Made by a program: the position numbers and the translations under genes. The notes beneath the pieces are model-generated. The model was not told where the DNA came from, made no database searches, and worked only from the letters and a program-made list of their open reading frames with translations. From Diogma glabrata (lineage: Eukaryota > Arthropoda > Insecta > Diptera > Cylindrotomidae): a DNA stretch of 64,000 nt. Positions 22,785 to 32,130 of this stretch are shown in pieces. The stretch is from NCBI GenBank assembly GCA_963693315.1, contig OY856188.1:269199114-269263113 (forward strand), in the 5' to 3' direction. Within the stretch, counting starts at the first letter, position 1; the number at the start of each line of letters is the position of its first letter.

Positions 22785-23181
22785 ATAATAAAAAAATAAA
22801 GAAAAATAATACGTCATTCACAACATTCATTTCACCATTAACACCATACTAATTAAATCAAAGAAAAATAATAATAATAAAAAAAAAAGAAAAATTATAT
22901 AAACTCACTCATACCATTATCACGTCGAATCAATTTTATCTTCATCTGACAAATTTAACAAACACATGAATTTTAAAATGATAAATACCACGTGCAATTC
23001 ATTTCTTCATTCACAACATTCATAGAAAAATATTACGTCTATCCGCTCCTATAATAAAAAACAAAGAAAAATATTACGTCTGTTCACTCCTAAATCAATT
23101 CATAAACTAAATTGAAATTTGAAAAGAAAATATAAAATACTAAATTTAATTTTTTTAGATTAATTTTTTTATATTCTCTTA
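22785..23181. other. A-rich intergenic DNA
   Basis: No genes seen. The segment AAAGAAAAATATTACGTCT occurs twice (about 23023-23041 and 23061-23080) in a short local duplication. Confidence 0.45.
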
Positions 23182-23314
23182 AAGCAGGCTACAGACCTTC
23201 AATCAATTGAAAACGAAAATAAACGAAATAAAATTTAGGGGATTTTTACACTAAATTTTATTTCGTTTGTTTTCGAATTGATTGACGAATTGATTGAAGG
23301 TCTGTAACCTGCTT
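23182..23314. repeat. Short inverted repeat (133 bp)
   Basis: AAGCAGGCTACAGACCTTCA at the left and its near-complement TGAAGGTCTGTAACCTGCTT at the right enclose further complementary sequence (AAACGAAATAAAATTTAG against CTAAATTTTATTTCGTTT). The right arm has an extra TTGATTGACGAA. Size and structure fit a small MITE or a transcribed hairpin. No duplication at the ends was clear. Confidence 0.75.
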
Positions 23315-24294
23315 ATCGTTTTTGTGAAAAAAAAATATATACTTGGGCAATTCCATTTTCATTGAGGCCGGTAAATTCAAAAATACATTTTAATTCATCT
23401 ATAACTTTTTTATTTATGATCCGAAAAATCCCAAAAATCTTTAAAATCTAAGTTACACTAATATCAGTTAGCAGTGAAAATTTGAAATGAATCAAAATTC
23501 GAATAAAAAAGCCTTAGGCTGTACAAAGTTTTTTTTAGCGTATTAATATATAAGATATGAACCAATTTTTATAGTGCCGTCCTTAGAATAACTAAATAAA
23601 ATTTATTTGGATAAAAGATTTTTGATCTTTTAAAGGAGGAGAAGTAAAATTTTATGAGAAAATCTAAGAGGTCTTTTGGTAGCAATTAGAAGGGTGTCAA
23701 GTTTTAAAATTTTGTGGATGCGTGGATGATGAAAATTCCCTTTTTTATTATTTAACACACCGATAATTTTATTTGTTTTCTCTTCAAGAAATTTTTATAT
23801 TTTAAGATATGAGGGTGACCAATTTTTTGATTTTCTTAAAAATTGATATAATTATTTGAATAGAACGCTGTTTCAAATAGATGCTCGGAGAGAACGCCAC
23901 TTTTCGAAGTAAGCGATTTTTTAAAAAATTTAAATTTAATTAAAACTTTTGTTGTAAATAAAACAAAAGTTAGTAGTTCAGGTAATCTGTATATGGTTAT
24001 ATGATTTTGTATGTGTTGTACATTGCCAATTTATTCTGTGTCCAATTTGAAACCAAAAAATTTATTCAATTTTAATAAAGAGTTTGGGCCGAACACCGGT
24101 GTTATTAGCCACTTTCCAATCGATTGAATTGCTGAAGGAATTGATTGTAGCCAATCGGTCAAATATGCAGTCAATCATCAAAAGTAGAGCCAAAACAACG
24201 TAAAAGCTATTTTTCGGCATTTAAAAAATACATAACCAAAATTTGAAAATTTAGACACAATCAAATATGTACACATTTAATTTTTAAATATGGA
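23315..24294. other. No recognised feature
   Basis: AT-rich DNA with no family motif in any frame. Small local complementarity occurs near 24110-24165 (CAATCGATTGAATTGCT and ATTGATTGTAGCCAATCGG). Confidence 0.45.
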
Positions 24295-25909
24295 GGGGCT
24301 GAAATCTCACAGCTCTGAGATATCAAGACTTCGGTCTGGGTAAAGGATTTTGATATAATTTTCGGCAAAAAACTTACATGAGGACACGGTTTTTAGTTTT
24401 GGGCAGCGATGTATATCAAACATAACTCTTTGTTAAAGTACAAGTATTTTTTATCTCTGTTTAAAAATTTATTACAAAACTAACACGAAACATCAACAAT
24501 ACGTTGCCGGAAAAATATAATCAAAATTCCAAAAATATTGTTAAATTAAATAAAATCAAACTTTTTCAAAATTCCAAAAATTAGAATAAAATCAAATATT
24601 TAAATTTTTTCTAAATTTCAATAATATTTCAAAAATTCTTACAAATCAAACATTTTCCAAAATTCTAAAAATATTGCAAAAATTATTACAAAATCAAATA
24701 TTGAAAATTTTTTCCAAATTCCAAAAATCATAATAATATCAAAAATTAAAAATTTTTCAAAATTCTAAAAATATTCCAAAAATTCTTACAAAATCAAAAA
24801 TTAAAACTTTTGCCGAAATTCTAAAAATATTGCAAAAATTATTACAAAATCAATAATACAAACTTTTTCAAAATTCAAAAATATTTCAAAAACTATAACA
24901 AATTCAAAAATTTCCATGTCCAATTTCATTTTAAATTACATTTACGTCATAAAAACAGCTTCATTTTCTTTTCCCAAAAAATTGGCTAAAAAAATAAATG
25001 AAATCATTTTTTGACACACTTGACATTATTTTTTGACAAACTTATAATGCCATAATTCTCTATAATAATAATACAATATCATGTCATACAAATTATTAAT
25101 TTTATTTTTTTCTAAAAAAATTGGGTAGAAAATAAATAAAAACCTTTCTTTTGACACACTCGACAACATTTTTTGACAAACTTATAATGCCATAATTCTC
25201 AATAATAATATAAAAATTTCATTTCAAAGAAATAATTAATTTTATTTTTTTTCCGAAAAATTGGGTAAAAAAATAAATAAAAATCTTTCTTTTGACATAC
25301 TTGACAACATTTTTTTGACAAAATTATAATGCCATAATTCTCAATAATAATAATAAAACTTCATTTCAAACAAACAATTAATCTTATTTTTTTTCCAAAA
25401 AATTGGGTAAAAAAATAAATAAAAATCTTTCTTTTGACACACTTGAGAACATTTTTTTGACAAACTTATAATGCAATAATCTAGTTTTTGATCTCACATA
25501 CCAATCCTGACCATCAAGATTTCTCCAAATTTAATGTTCCTACTCTTAATCACTTAAAATGAACGTTTTTTAAGCCAAAAATATGAAGATTTGCTATTTT
25601 TGACACACATAATGATTTTTTGACACACTTCCGGTACAGTTATCGAACACAGCGTCCTTTCGGACATGTCCCTTGTGAATACCTATTTTTAGAAAAAAAA
25701 AATTTTGAAATCCGTCCAGCGGTTTTCCCTGCAGCGTAGGTAATGACGGACGGCCGGCCGGCCGGCCGGCAGACAGACATACATTTTTTTTTTTTTGCTT
25801 TTTTAGAATCAGTAGGTCCTAAAACGTCGAGAAATGCCAAAAAAAGTGGGGGTAAGAATTTCACTTTGAGCTCATGAATGTAATACTTAGGTCTTACAGA
25901 CCGAAGTAA
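24295..25909 (+). repeat. Family A repeat, full copy 2
   Basis: This has the same order of parts as the copy at 18134. The 55-bp array lies at about 24520-24910. The 125-bp array with TTGACACACTTGACA spans 25010-25470 and has about one unit more than copy 1. The right end contains GGACGGCCGGCCGGCCGGCC and GGTCTTACAGACCGAAGTAA. Both full copies are preceded by AAATATGGA, so the true left boundary may be a few bases further left. No coding frame. Confidence 0.85.
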
Positions 25910-25950
25910 TATTTTTAACGTTTGAAATAAATTTTTGTCGTCCCGCGCTG

Positions 25951-26101
25951 GAAAATAGTATATTTTCCTGCAAGAGATGAAAACATTGTTTTTTCGTGAG
26001 TAAACATTTGTTCACGAGACGCGCTAGCGTCGAGTGAGACATGTTTACGAACGAAAAACGTTTTTATCTTGCGTAGGAAATGCAATTTTTTCTATGATAG
26101 T
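25951..26101. mobile_element. Palindromic repeat P, copy 1
   Basis: About 150 bp with imperfect inverted arms (TTTTCCTGCAAGAGATGAAA against TTTTTATCTTGCGTAGGAAA, and GTGAGTAAACATTTGTTCAC against GTTTACGAAC) around the GC-rich core ACGCGCTAGCGTC. A second copy lies at 37248-37398 and a half copy at 37051-37110. The 5' LTR of the Bel/Pao element abuts its right end. Confidence 0.8.
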
Positions 26102-27110
26102 TGTTTACGCCAAATCACAAAACAAAACAAAAAAACTTTTATATTACAAACACCAAAAAACGTACAACATTTTCCTACCCATATAAACGCTTCGTCGTTA
26201 TGTCACATGTACTTCAAATGATAAAATATAGATGTCGCTCATCAAAAACAAAGTAGTGAATTAATCGATGTGTCAGATGATAATGAGTTTTCGTTGCATT
26301 GTAAATTGTATAAATTAAAACAATTTGAGAAGATATTTCTCTTACCTTCATCAACCATCGAGATGACAACATCAAACACCAAGAAGGAACACTGGAAACA
26401 CAGGTGAATATAGTGAATATAGTGTCATAAAATGTTAATGGTTAACCTGCAAATGTTTGGTTAATACGTCTGGATATATATAAGTGTTAATAAAGTGAAA
26501 ATCTCAAATTTATATATCGTCAAATTGTCATATTTTCCAGCAAAGATTTCAACTATTTACCGTCAAATCATCATACAAATATAGTGAAGATCTCAAATAT
26601 ATACCGTCAAATCGTCAGACTAATATAGTGAAAATCTCAAATGTATATATTGTCAAATCATCATACTAATATAGTGAAGATCTCAAATTTATATATCGTC
26701 AAATCGTCATATTATAAAGCAAAGATTCTTCAACTATATACCGTCAACTTGTCATATTATTAAGTGAAGATACTTTAACTCTATATCGTCAATTCGTCAT
26801 ACTATCCAGTGAAGATTCTTTACATATTTTTCAATGATATACCGTCTTAATCATCATATTCGTCATTGAAGTTCGACCAACGCTAATTATGATCATGATC
26901 GTCAGATCCATCATTGAAGTCCGCCAAATTGATTAATCTTTTAATTAATTTTTAATATTAAAATTAAAATTATAAATATTGAAATTAAAAATAATTTGAT
27001 TAACTAATTTTTCTCTTTTATTACTATACAGTCCACTTAGTTTTCAGTATTATTAGTTATATAGTGTCGCTACCCAAGGCATTTAGCTAATAAGGTGGAA
27101 GATCCGCCAA
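26102..27110 (+). repeat. 5' LTR of Bel/Pao element (about 1.01 kb)
   Basis: Begins TGTTTACGCCAAATCACAA and ends near AGGTGGAAGATCCGCCAA; both ends recur at 30296 and 31698. Its middle (about 26400-26860) is a minisatellite in which TATATCGTCAAATCGTCATA and similar strings alternate with ATAGTGAAGATCTCAAAT. The following GGTCCTTCGAGCCGGAT at about 27117-27133 is in the position of a primer-binding site, but I could not assign a tRNA. Confidence 0.85.
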
Positions 27111-27517
27111 AATTTTGGTCCTTCGAGCCGGATTTGAGGCTTCCAGACTTACCAAAAACCGAATTGAGAAGCGGATATTAGAAATCGAGATACACAATCA
27201 CCTTTAAGTCAAAATTCATCCTGTCAGCTGCCGATCACAGGAATCTATTCTTCAAGTAAGAAAGCAATAGGGATTTCAGGTGAAATTCATTTTTGTAGTT
27301 TAAACCCAAGACACAATTTAATTCTGAGGTGTCAAAATTTAATTTGATTATATTATAAATTAACCATTATATAATAAACTTAACTATATACCTTGTCGGA
27401 ACCAAGTCAAAACAATTGAATTAAGTTAATTTGATCTATCTCAAATAAGTCTTATCAGCCATTACTATCTTGTCGTACGTTGTAGTTGTAATTTAGTGGG
27501 GTCATTCGTTAAGTTCA

Positions 27518-28560
27518 ATGGCTGACGTGGCTAAAATAGAACTTTTGAAGAAGCAGCGGTTGGCTTACAAGGGTCAAGTCACTAATTTTAAAAATCAAGC
27601 AAATACCGCTTGCTCTGTGGGACCTTGTGAATCATTATTGCGACGCATCCTACTTGTTTATGACAAGGATAATGCAATTCAAACCAAACTGGAAAGGGCA
27701 GATGAAACAGCAGCTAGTGATCGCGAGGCCTTCGAAAATGATTATGGCTCAACTGAAGCTGCACTGATGAATAAAATTTGAGAGATGAAAAGTTCCGAAG
27801 ATTCCATTGTTTCACCTTCGTTTCACGATCGTTCGGGAGTAGATACTAGTCAACTAAGCTCTAATTCAATAGGCATTCGTTTGCCAGAATTAATTCTACC
27901 CACATTTAGTGGCCGTGAAGCTGACCGGTTAGCATTTAGAGACATTTATGTCGATCTCATTCACAGTAAAAATACCGAACCAACTGTAAAGTTTTTATAC
28001 CTAATATCCAACATTCGTGTAGGGTCTGCCTATGATTTGATTGAAAATTTACCCGTCACTGCGGAAAGTTATGACAGTGCATGGAAAACTCTGTGCGATA
28101 TATATGACAATGAGGTCAATATTCAGAAATATCACATGAAGCAATTATATGATATTAAGGCACCTGCGTAAAATTCCTTCAAGGCTCTTCAAACATTTAT
28201 TGACACTGCATTAAAACATTATAATGCATTGAAAACATTAAAAGCTAAAGTTGAGGAGTTGTACTTATTGTCGGTACACCACTTAGTTCAGAAGTTGGAT
28301 AGCGGGTCAAAAGTGGCAGTTATAAAAAAAAACAAACGCCACGTCATATCTAACCTTCACTGAATTTATTGCTATTTGGCGAACTCGTGTTAGTGTTTTG
28401 GAATCATTGTCGTTGCCTCGTCTCTTAATAATTCACGTTCTGATAGGGGATCAAGGAATCATGGTTCTGGGTTAAAGGGCTCTCTTTTAGTATCCACTTC
28501 GGTAAGACGTCCATATTGTTCAGAATCCCATAACCTTGATCAGTGTCCGATATTCTCCAG
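27518..28560 (+). pseudogene. Bel/Pao gag, with in-frame stops
   Basis: One frame starts at ATG 27518 and runs to about 28363, crossing TGA at 27779-27781 and TAA at 28169-28171. The N-terminal 87 codons form a charged helical region. Next comes LPELILPTFSGREADRLAFR, the signature of the capsid-like domain of Bel/Pao gag proteins (DUF1759 type), then FKALQTFIDTALKHYNALKT and LVQKLDSGSK of the same domain. After a shift, 28505-28550 reads RPYCSESHNLDQCPIF, a zinc knuckle in which the first cysteine has become arginine. In an intact element this protein forms the particle and binds RNA. It lies about 400 bp after the LTR, as expected. Confidence 0.85.
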
Positions 28561-28869
28561 TAATAAACTGACACTGAAACTGAAACACCATGTTCTAATA
28601 CATTTTGGTCGTTATTCGTCTGCTCAACCAACAAACCCATTTAGGCCTGGTACATCAGTAAATATCGTTAATCATCCAGTTAATTCTGGTCCTAGTCGTG
28701 AACAACAAGATGTAGCTCCCACGCCAGAATTGAGTTCAGAAAGCATTTAAATTTGTTCGACGTCAACCTTCGAAACAAAAACACAGTCTAACCACCTTCA
28801 GAAAAATAACAAACCTTTGTTCTCCTTGGAACAGCCCTAGTCGAAATTATTACATCCTCTGGCTCAAAA

Positions 28870-29502
28870 ATGATTTGTAAAATACTGCTTGACAGTGGTT
28901 CTGCTATCAATTTTATTAGTCTTGATGCCTGTAACCTTCTTGGCGTTAAAAAATATCCATCAACCAAAGTGATCACTGGTATTGGTAGAAAGGAATCTCG
29001 AATTAAACACAAAACCTATTTAAATTTATCATCACGAATATCTGAATACATGGTCGACCTTAAATTCTACGTGCTCAATAAGATTACCAATGAGTTACCT
29101 TCTATTTCGTTTGAAATGTCAACACCTCTTATGTGTACGGAAATCAAAATGGCCGATCCTTATTTTAATGTACCTGATCGAATCGATATTTTAGTGGGCG
29201 CAGAAATTTATCACACATTATTTAAGGGCGCATCGCTTAAAATTTACAAAGAACTTCCTCCATTTTATGAGACAGAATTCGGATACGTTATTAGCGGAAT
29301 GATGACAATTTCTGGAGGTCATGAAGCCGTGCATACCGACCTAGCCTTGTGCAGTATCCAATCTTTAGAAAGCTCAATAAAAAATATTTGGGAAGTAGAA
29401 ACCATTCAGAATAGCTCAGTCTACTCTGTTGAAGAAACCCTCTGCAAACAACAACAACTGCTCAAACGTAAAACGTCAGTCAGACGGACGTTATACTGTT
29501 AA
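28870..29502 (+). pseudogene. Bel/Pao aspartic protease region
   Basis: A 210-codon frame begins MICKILLDSGSAINFIS, with the DSG-type active site of retroelement aspartic proteases (DUF1758 family), followed by hydrophobic strands, then DRIDILVGAEIYHTLF and FGYVISG near the domain end. The protease would cleave the gag-pol product and act as a dimer. It is cut off from gag by stops and shifts and overlaps the next frame by 74 bases at its 3' end, which points to a frameshift rather than separate genes. The peptide after GYVISG is the linker to RT. Confidence 0.85.
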
Positions 29503-29887
29503 GTTGCCAGTAAAACCAAATAAACTCAACTTAGGAAACTCCCATCTATCTGCTCAGCGTCAATTTCTTTTAATAGAAAAACATCTGCTTAGCAAACCTG
29601 AAGTGTATTCGCAGTATAAAGCATTTATGGCAGATTTTTTTCCCAAATCTCAACTTGCATTAAAAATATCCTTTCATACTTATTTATGGAGCAATTTCGA
29701 TATTTCTCTACATCGCATTAATTCACAACTATATCGATACAACACTTTTGTCGCTAATTGCATGAGTAAAGTTCAAGATAAAACGAATGCCGTGGATTGG
29801 AATTTCATTCAGTCAGCTCTCAATCCAGCTGATTGCGTTTCTCGAGGTCTTTCATCCTCTCAACTACTCCGAAATTCGCTGTGGTGA
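29429..29887 (+). pseudogene. RT start fused to RNase H end by internal deletion
   Basis: The frame opens in the RT leader (SDGRYTVKLPVKPNKLNLG, then QRQFLLIEKHLLSKPEVYSQ, YKAFMADF). At about codon 68 it passes straight into the RNase H tail: ISLHRINSQLYRYNTFVANC, WNFIQSALNPADCVSRGLSS and LLRNSLW. Several hundred codons that normally hold the RT catalytic core and most of RNase H are gone, and the reading frame survives the junction. Stop follows LLRNSLW, where the W-x-GP block would begin. The deletion makes this copy non-autonomous. Confidence 0.85.
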
Positions 29888-29959
29888 AATTGCCAAAATT
29901 TTTTGCTAAAGAACTATGATCAATGGCCTAAAACGCAGAACTGGGTGCTCAAGACCTCG

Positions 29960-30165
29960 ATTCAGAACTTCGCACATTAGTAATACCAGTTTCCACACAA
30001 CCAGTTTCAACTCCATTAAAACGGCATATTGGGAGAATTGTAAAGGTGCATCCTGGCAAAAGCGGCGTGGTTCGCGTAGTATCAATTGAAACAGAAAATA
30101 ATGAACTTAAAAAAGCTATTAATCGCATAGGTGTTTTGCCTGATTGTGTCGAACAAAATTAGAAA
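29960..30165 (+). pseudogene. Integrase C-terminal remnant
   Basis: Reads GRIVKVHPGKSGVVRVVSIE, then INRIGVLPDCVEQN and a stop. This is the last block of Bel/Pao pol, normally after the DDE core. The zinc-binding region and the DDE core are absent, which marks a second internal deletion. Confidence 0.8.
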
Positions 30166-30295
30166 ACATCAATATTCACATTTAGGCATTTAGGTTTTTG
30201 ACTTGATAATGACAGTATAAACATAAATGATAACCTTTCTATATTCTCAGAAAAACAAAAACCTCATTAAAGCAGTTGCTTTAAGGTCGCGAGCA

Positions 30296-31698
30296 TGTTT
30301 AAGCCAAATCACCAAACAAAACAAAAAAAACTTTTATTATTACAAACACAAAAAAAAACGCACAACAATTTCCTACCCATATAAACGCTACCTCGTTATT
30401 TCACATGTACTTCAAATGATAGAATATAGATGACGCTCATTAAAAACAACTTTTTAGAAATAATCGATGTGTCAGATGATAATGAGTTTTCGTTGCATTG
30501 TAAAATGGTATAAATTGGAAGAATTTGAGAAGATATTTATCTTACCTTCATCAACCATCGAGATGACAACATTAAACATCAAGAAGACAACGCTGGAAAA
30601 CAGGTGAATATAAGTGTCATAAAATGTTAATGGTTAACTGGATATATAAGTGTTAATATAGTGTAGTTCTCAAATTTATATATCGTCATATTATCCAGCA
30701 AAGATTCTTCATGTATATATTGTCAACTTGTCATACTAATATAGTGAAGATCTCAAATGTATATATTGTCAAATCGTCATACTAATATAGTGAAAATCTC
30801 AAATGTATATATTGTCAAATCATCATACTAATATAGTGAAGATCTCAAAATTATATATCGTCAATTCGTCATATTATCCAGTAAAGATTCTTCAACTATA
30901 CATCGTCATATTTAAATAGTGAAGTTCTTACATTTATATAGCCAATTCGTCATAGTATCCAGTAGAGATTTCCACTATATACCATCAATTCGTCATAGCA
31001 ATATAGTGAAGTTTTCAATTTATATATCGTCATATCGTCATATTATCCAGCAAAGATTTCAACTATACACCTTCAATTCGTCATACCAGTATAGTGAAGT
31101 TCTCAATTTGTATATTGTCATATTATCCAGCAAAGTTTTCAACTATATACCGTCAATTCGTCATACTAATATATGGAAGTTCTCAATTTATATATCGTCA
31201 TGTCGCCGTATTATCCAGCAAAGATTTCTCAACTATATACCGTCATATCGTCATACTAATATATTGAAGTTCTCAATTATATATTGTCATATTATTCAGC
31301 AAAGGTTCTTCAACTATATTCCGTCAACTAGTTATATTAATAAGTGAAGATATTTCAACTATATATCGTCACTTCGTCATCTTGTCCTATGAAGATTCTT
31401 CAAATATACATATTTTTCAATGATATACCGTCTTAATCATCATGTTGTTCGTCATTGAAGTCCGACCAACGCTAATGATCATCATCATCGTCAGATCCAT
31501 TATTGAAGTTCGGCAAATTGATTAATCTTTTAATTAATTTTTTAATATTAAAATTGAAATTATAAATATTGAAATTAAAAATAATTTGATTAACTAATTT
31601 TTCTCTTTATTACTATACAGTCCACTTAATTTTCAGTATTATTAGTTATTTAGTGTCGCACCCAAGGCATTTAGCTAATCAGGTGGAAGATCCTCCAA
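30296..31698 (+). repeat. 3' LTR with expanded minisatellite (about 1.4 kb)
   Basis: Begins TGTTTAAGCCAAATCACC and ends AGGTGGAAGATCCTCCAA, matching the 5' LTR ends. The interior array (about 30600-31440) has roughly twice the length of that in the 5' LTR. Its units contain CAACTATATACCGTCAATTC, GTCATACTAATATAGTGAAG and ATTATCCAGCAAAGATT. A 142-codon frame in the array encodes a periodic peptide and is an artefact of the repeat. Confidence 0.85.
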
Positions 31699-32130
31699 CA
31701 GATACTAAACACAACTTCAATAAAATATACTAAAACAAACAAAAACCCGACCACAACAAAATAAAATAAACAACCGACGACCATCGTTTTTTTGTTGACC
31801 GTCTTAATCCACGTCTCGAAACTTCGTCCTCAACCAAGACCATCTCATTCCAGTTTACACCTCAGTGTCATCTGAGCTTTTTGTTAAAATGCTCTTAATC
31901 AACAAAAAAAATTCCAGAAAATTAAAAAGACGATGGGAATTAAAAAAAATGGTCGGACAAGTGCGAATAAAATTCGCTCGCCAAGGGATCCGTGCACGTA
32001 AAAGAACACAATATCAAAAATAAATGACATAAAGTTATGTTGTAAAGTCTTATATCGCCAGACTATGGACGCATAACAGAATAAATGTTTAATCGTAGAC
32101 GTCAATAGTAAATGTCAATCACATCTACAT
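31699..32130. other. No recognised feature
   Basis: Mixed-composition DNA between the 3' LTR and the family C array. No frame with motifs; a 68-codon minus-strand frame is unassigned. Confidence 0.4.

Larger units (their letters stand above)
26102..31698 (+). mobile_element. Internally deleted Bel/Pao LTR retrotransposon
   Basis: Two LTRs (26102-27110 and 30296-31698) bracket an internal region of about 3.2 kb, short for the family. Order is gag, zinc knuckle, aspartic protease, RT start, RNase H end, integrase C-terminus. Most of RT and nearly all of the integrase are missing. In-frame stops also break gag. The two LTRs differ by an array expansion as well as substitutions, so insertion is not recent. 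No perfect target site duplication was found; GATAG on the left and GATAC on the right are close but do not fit the most likely LTR ends. Confidence 0.9.

Noticed and set aside
19354..25864. Minus-strand frames at 19354-19581 and 25640-25864 with a common MSVCRPA start
   Set aside because: They are the same non-coding right end of family A in two copies. The similarity comes from the repeat and the frames end at different points.
30919..31347. 142-codon frame in the 3' LTR with repeated NYIPS and IVKFS-like phrases
   Set aside because: The phrases follow the DNA period of the LTR minisatellite. It has no domain and the 5' LTR does not preserve it.
26096..31705. GATAG and GATAC as the target duplication of the LTR element
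   Set aside because: They differ in one of five bases and are not adjacent to the best LTR boundaries (TGTTTA start, CCAA end), so I do not claim a duplication.
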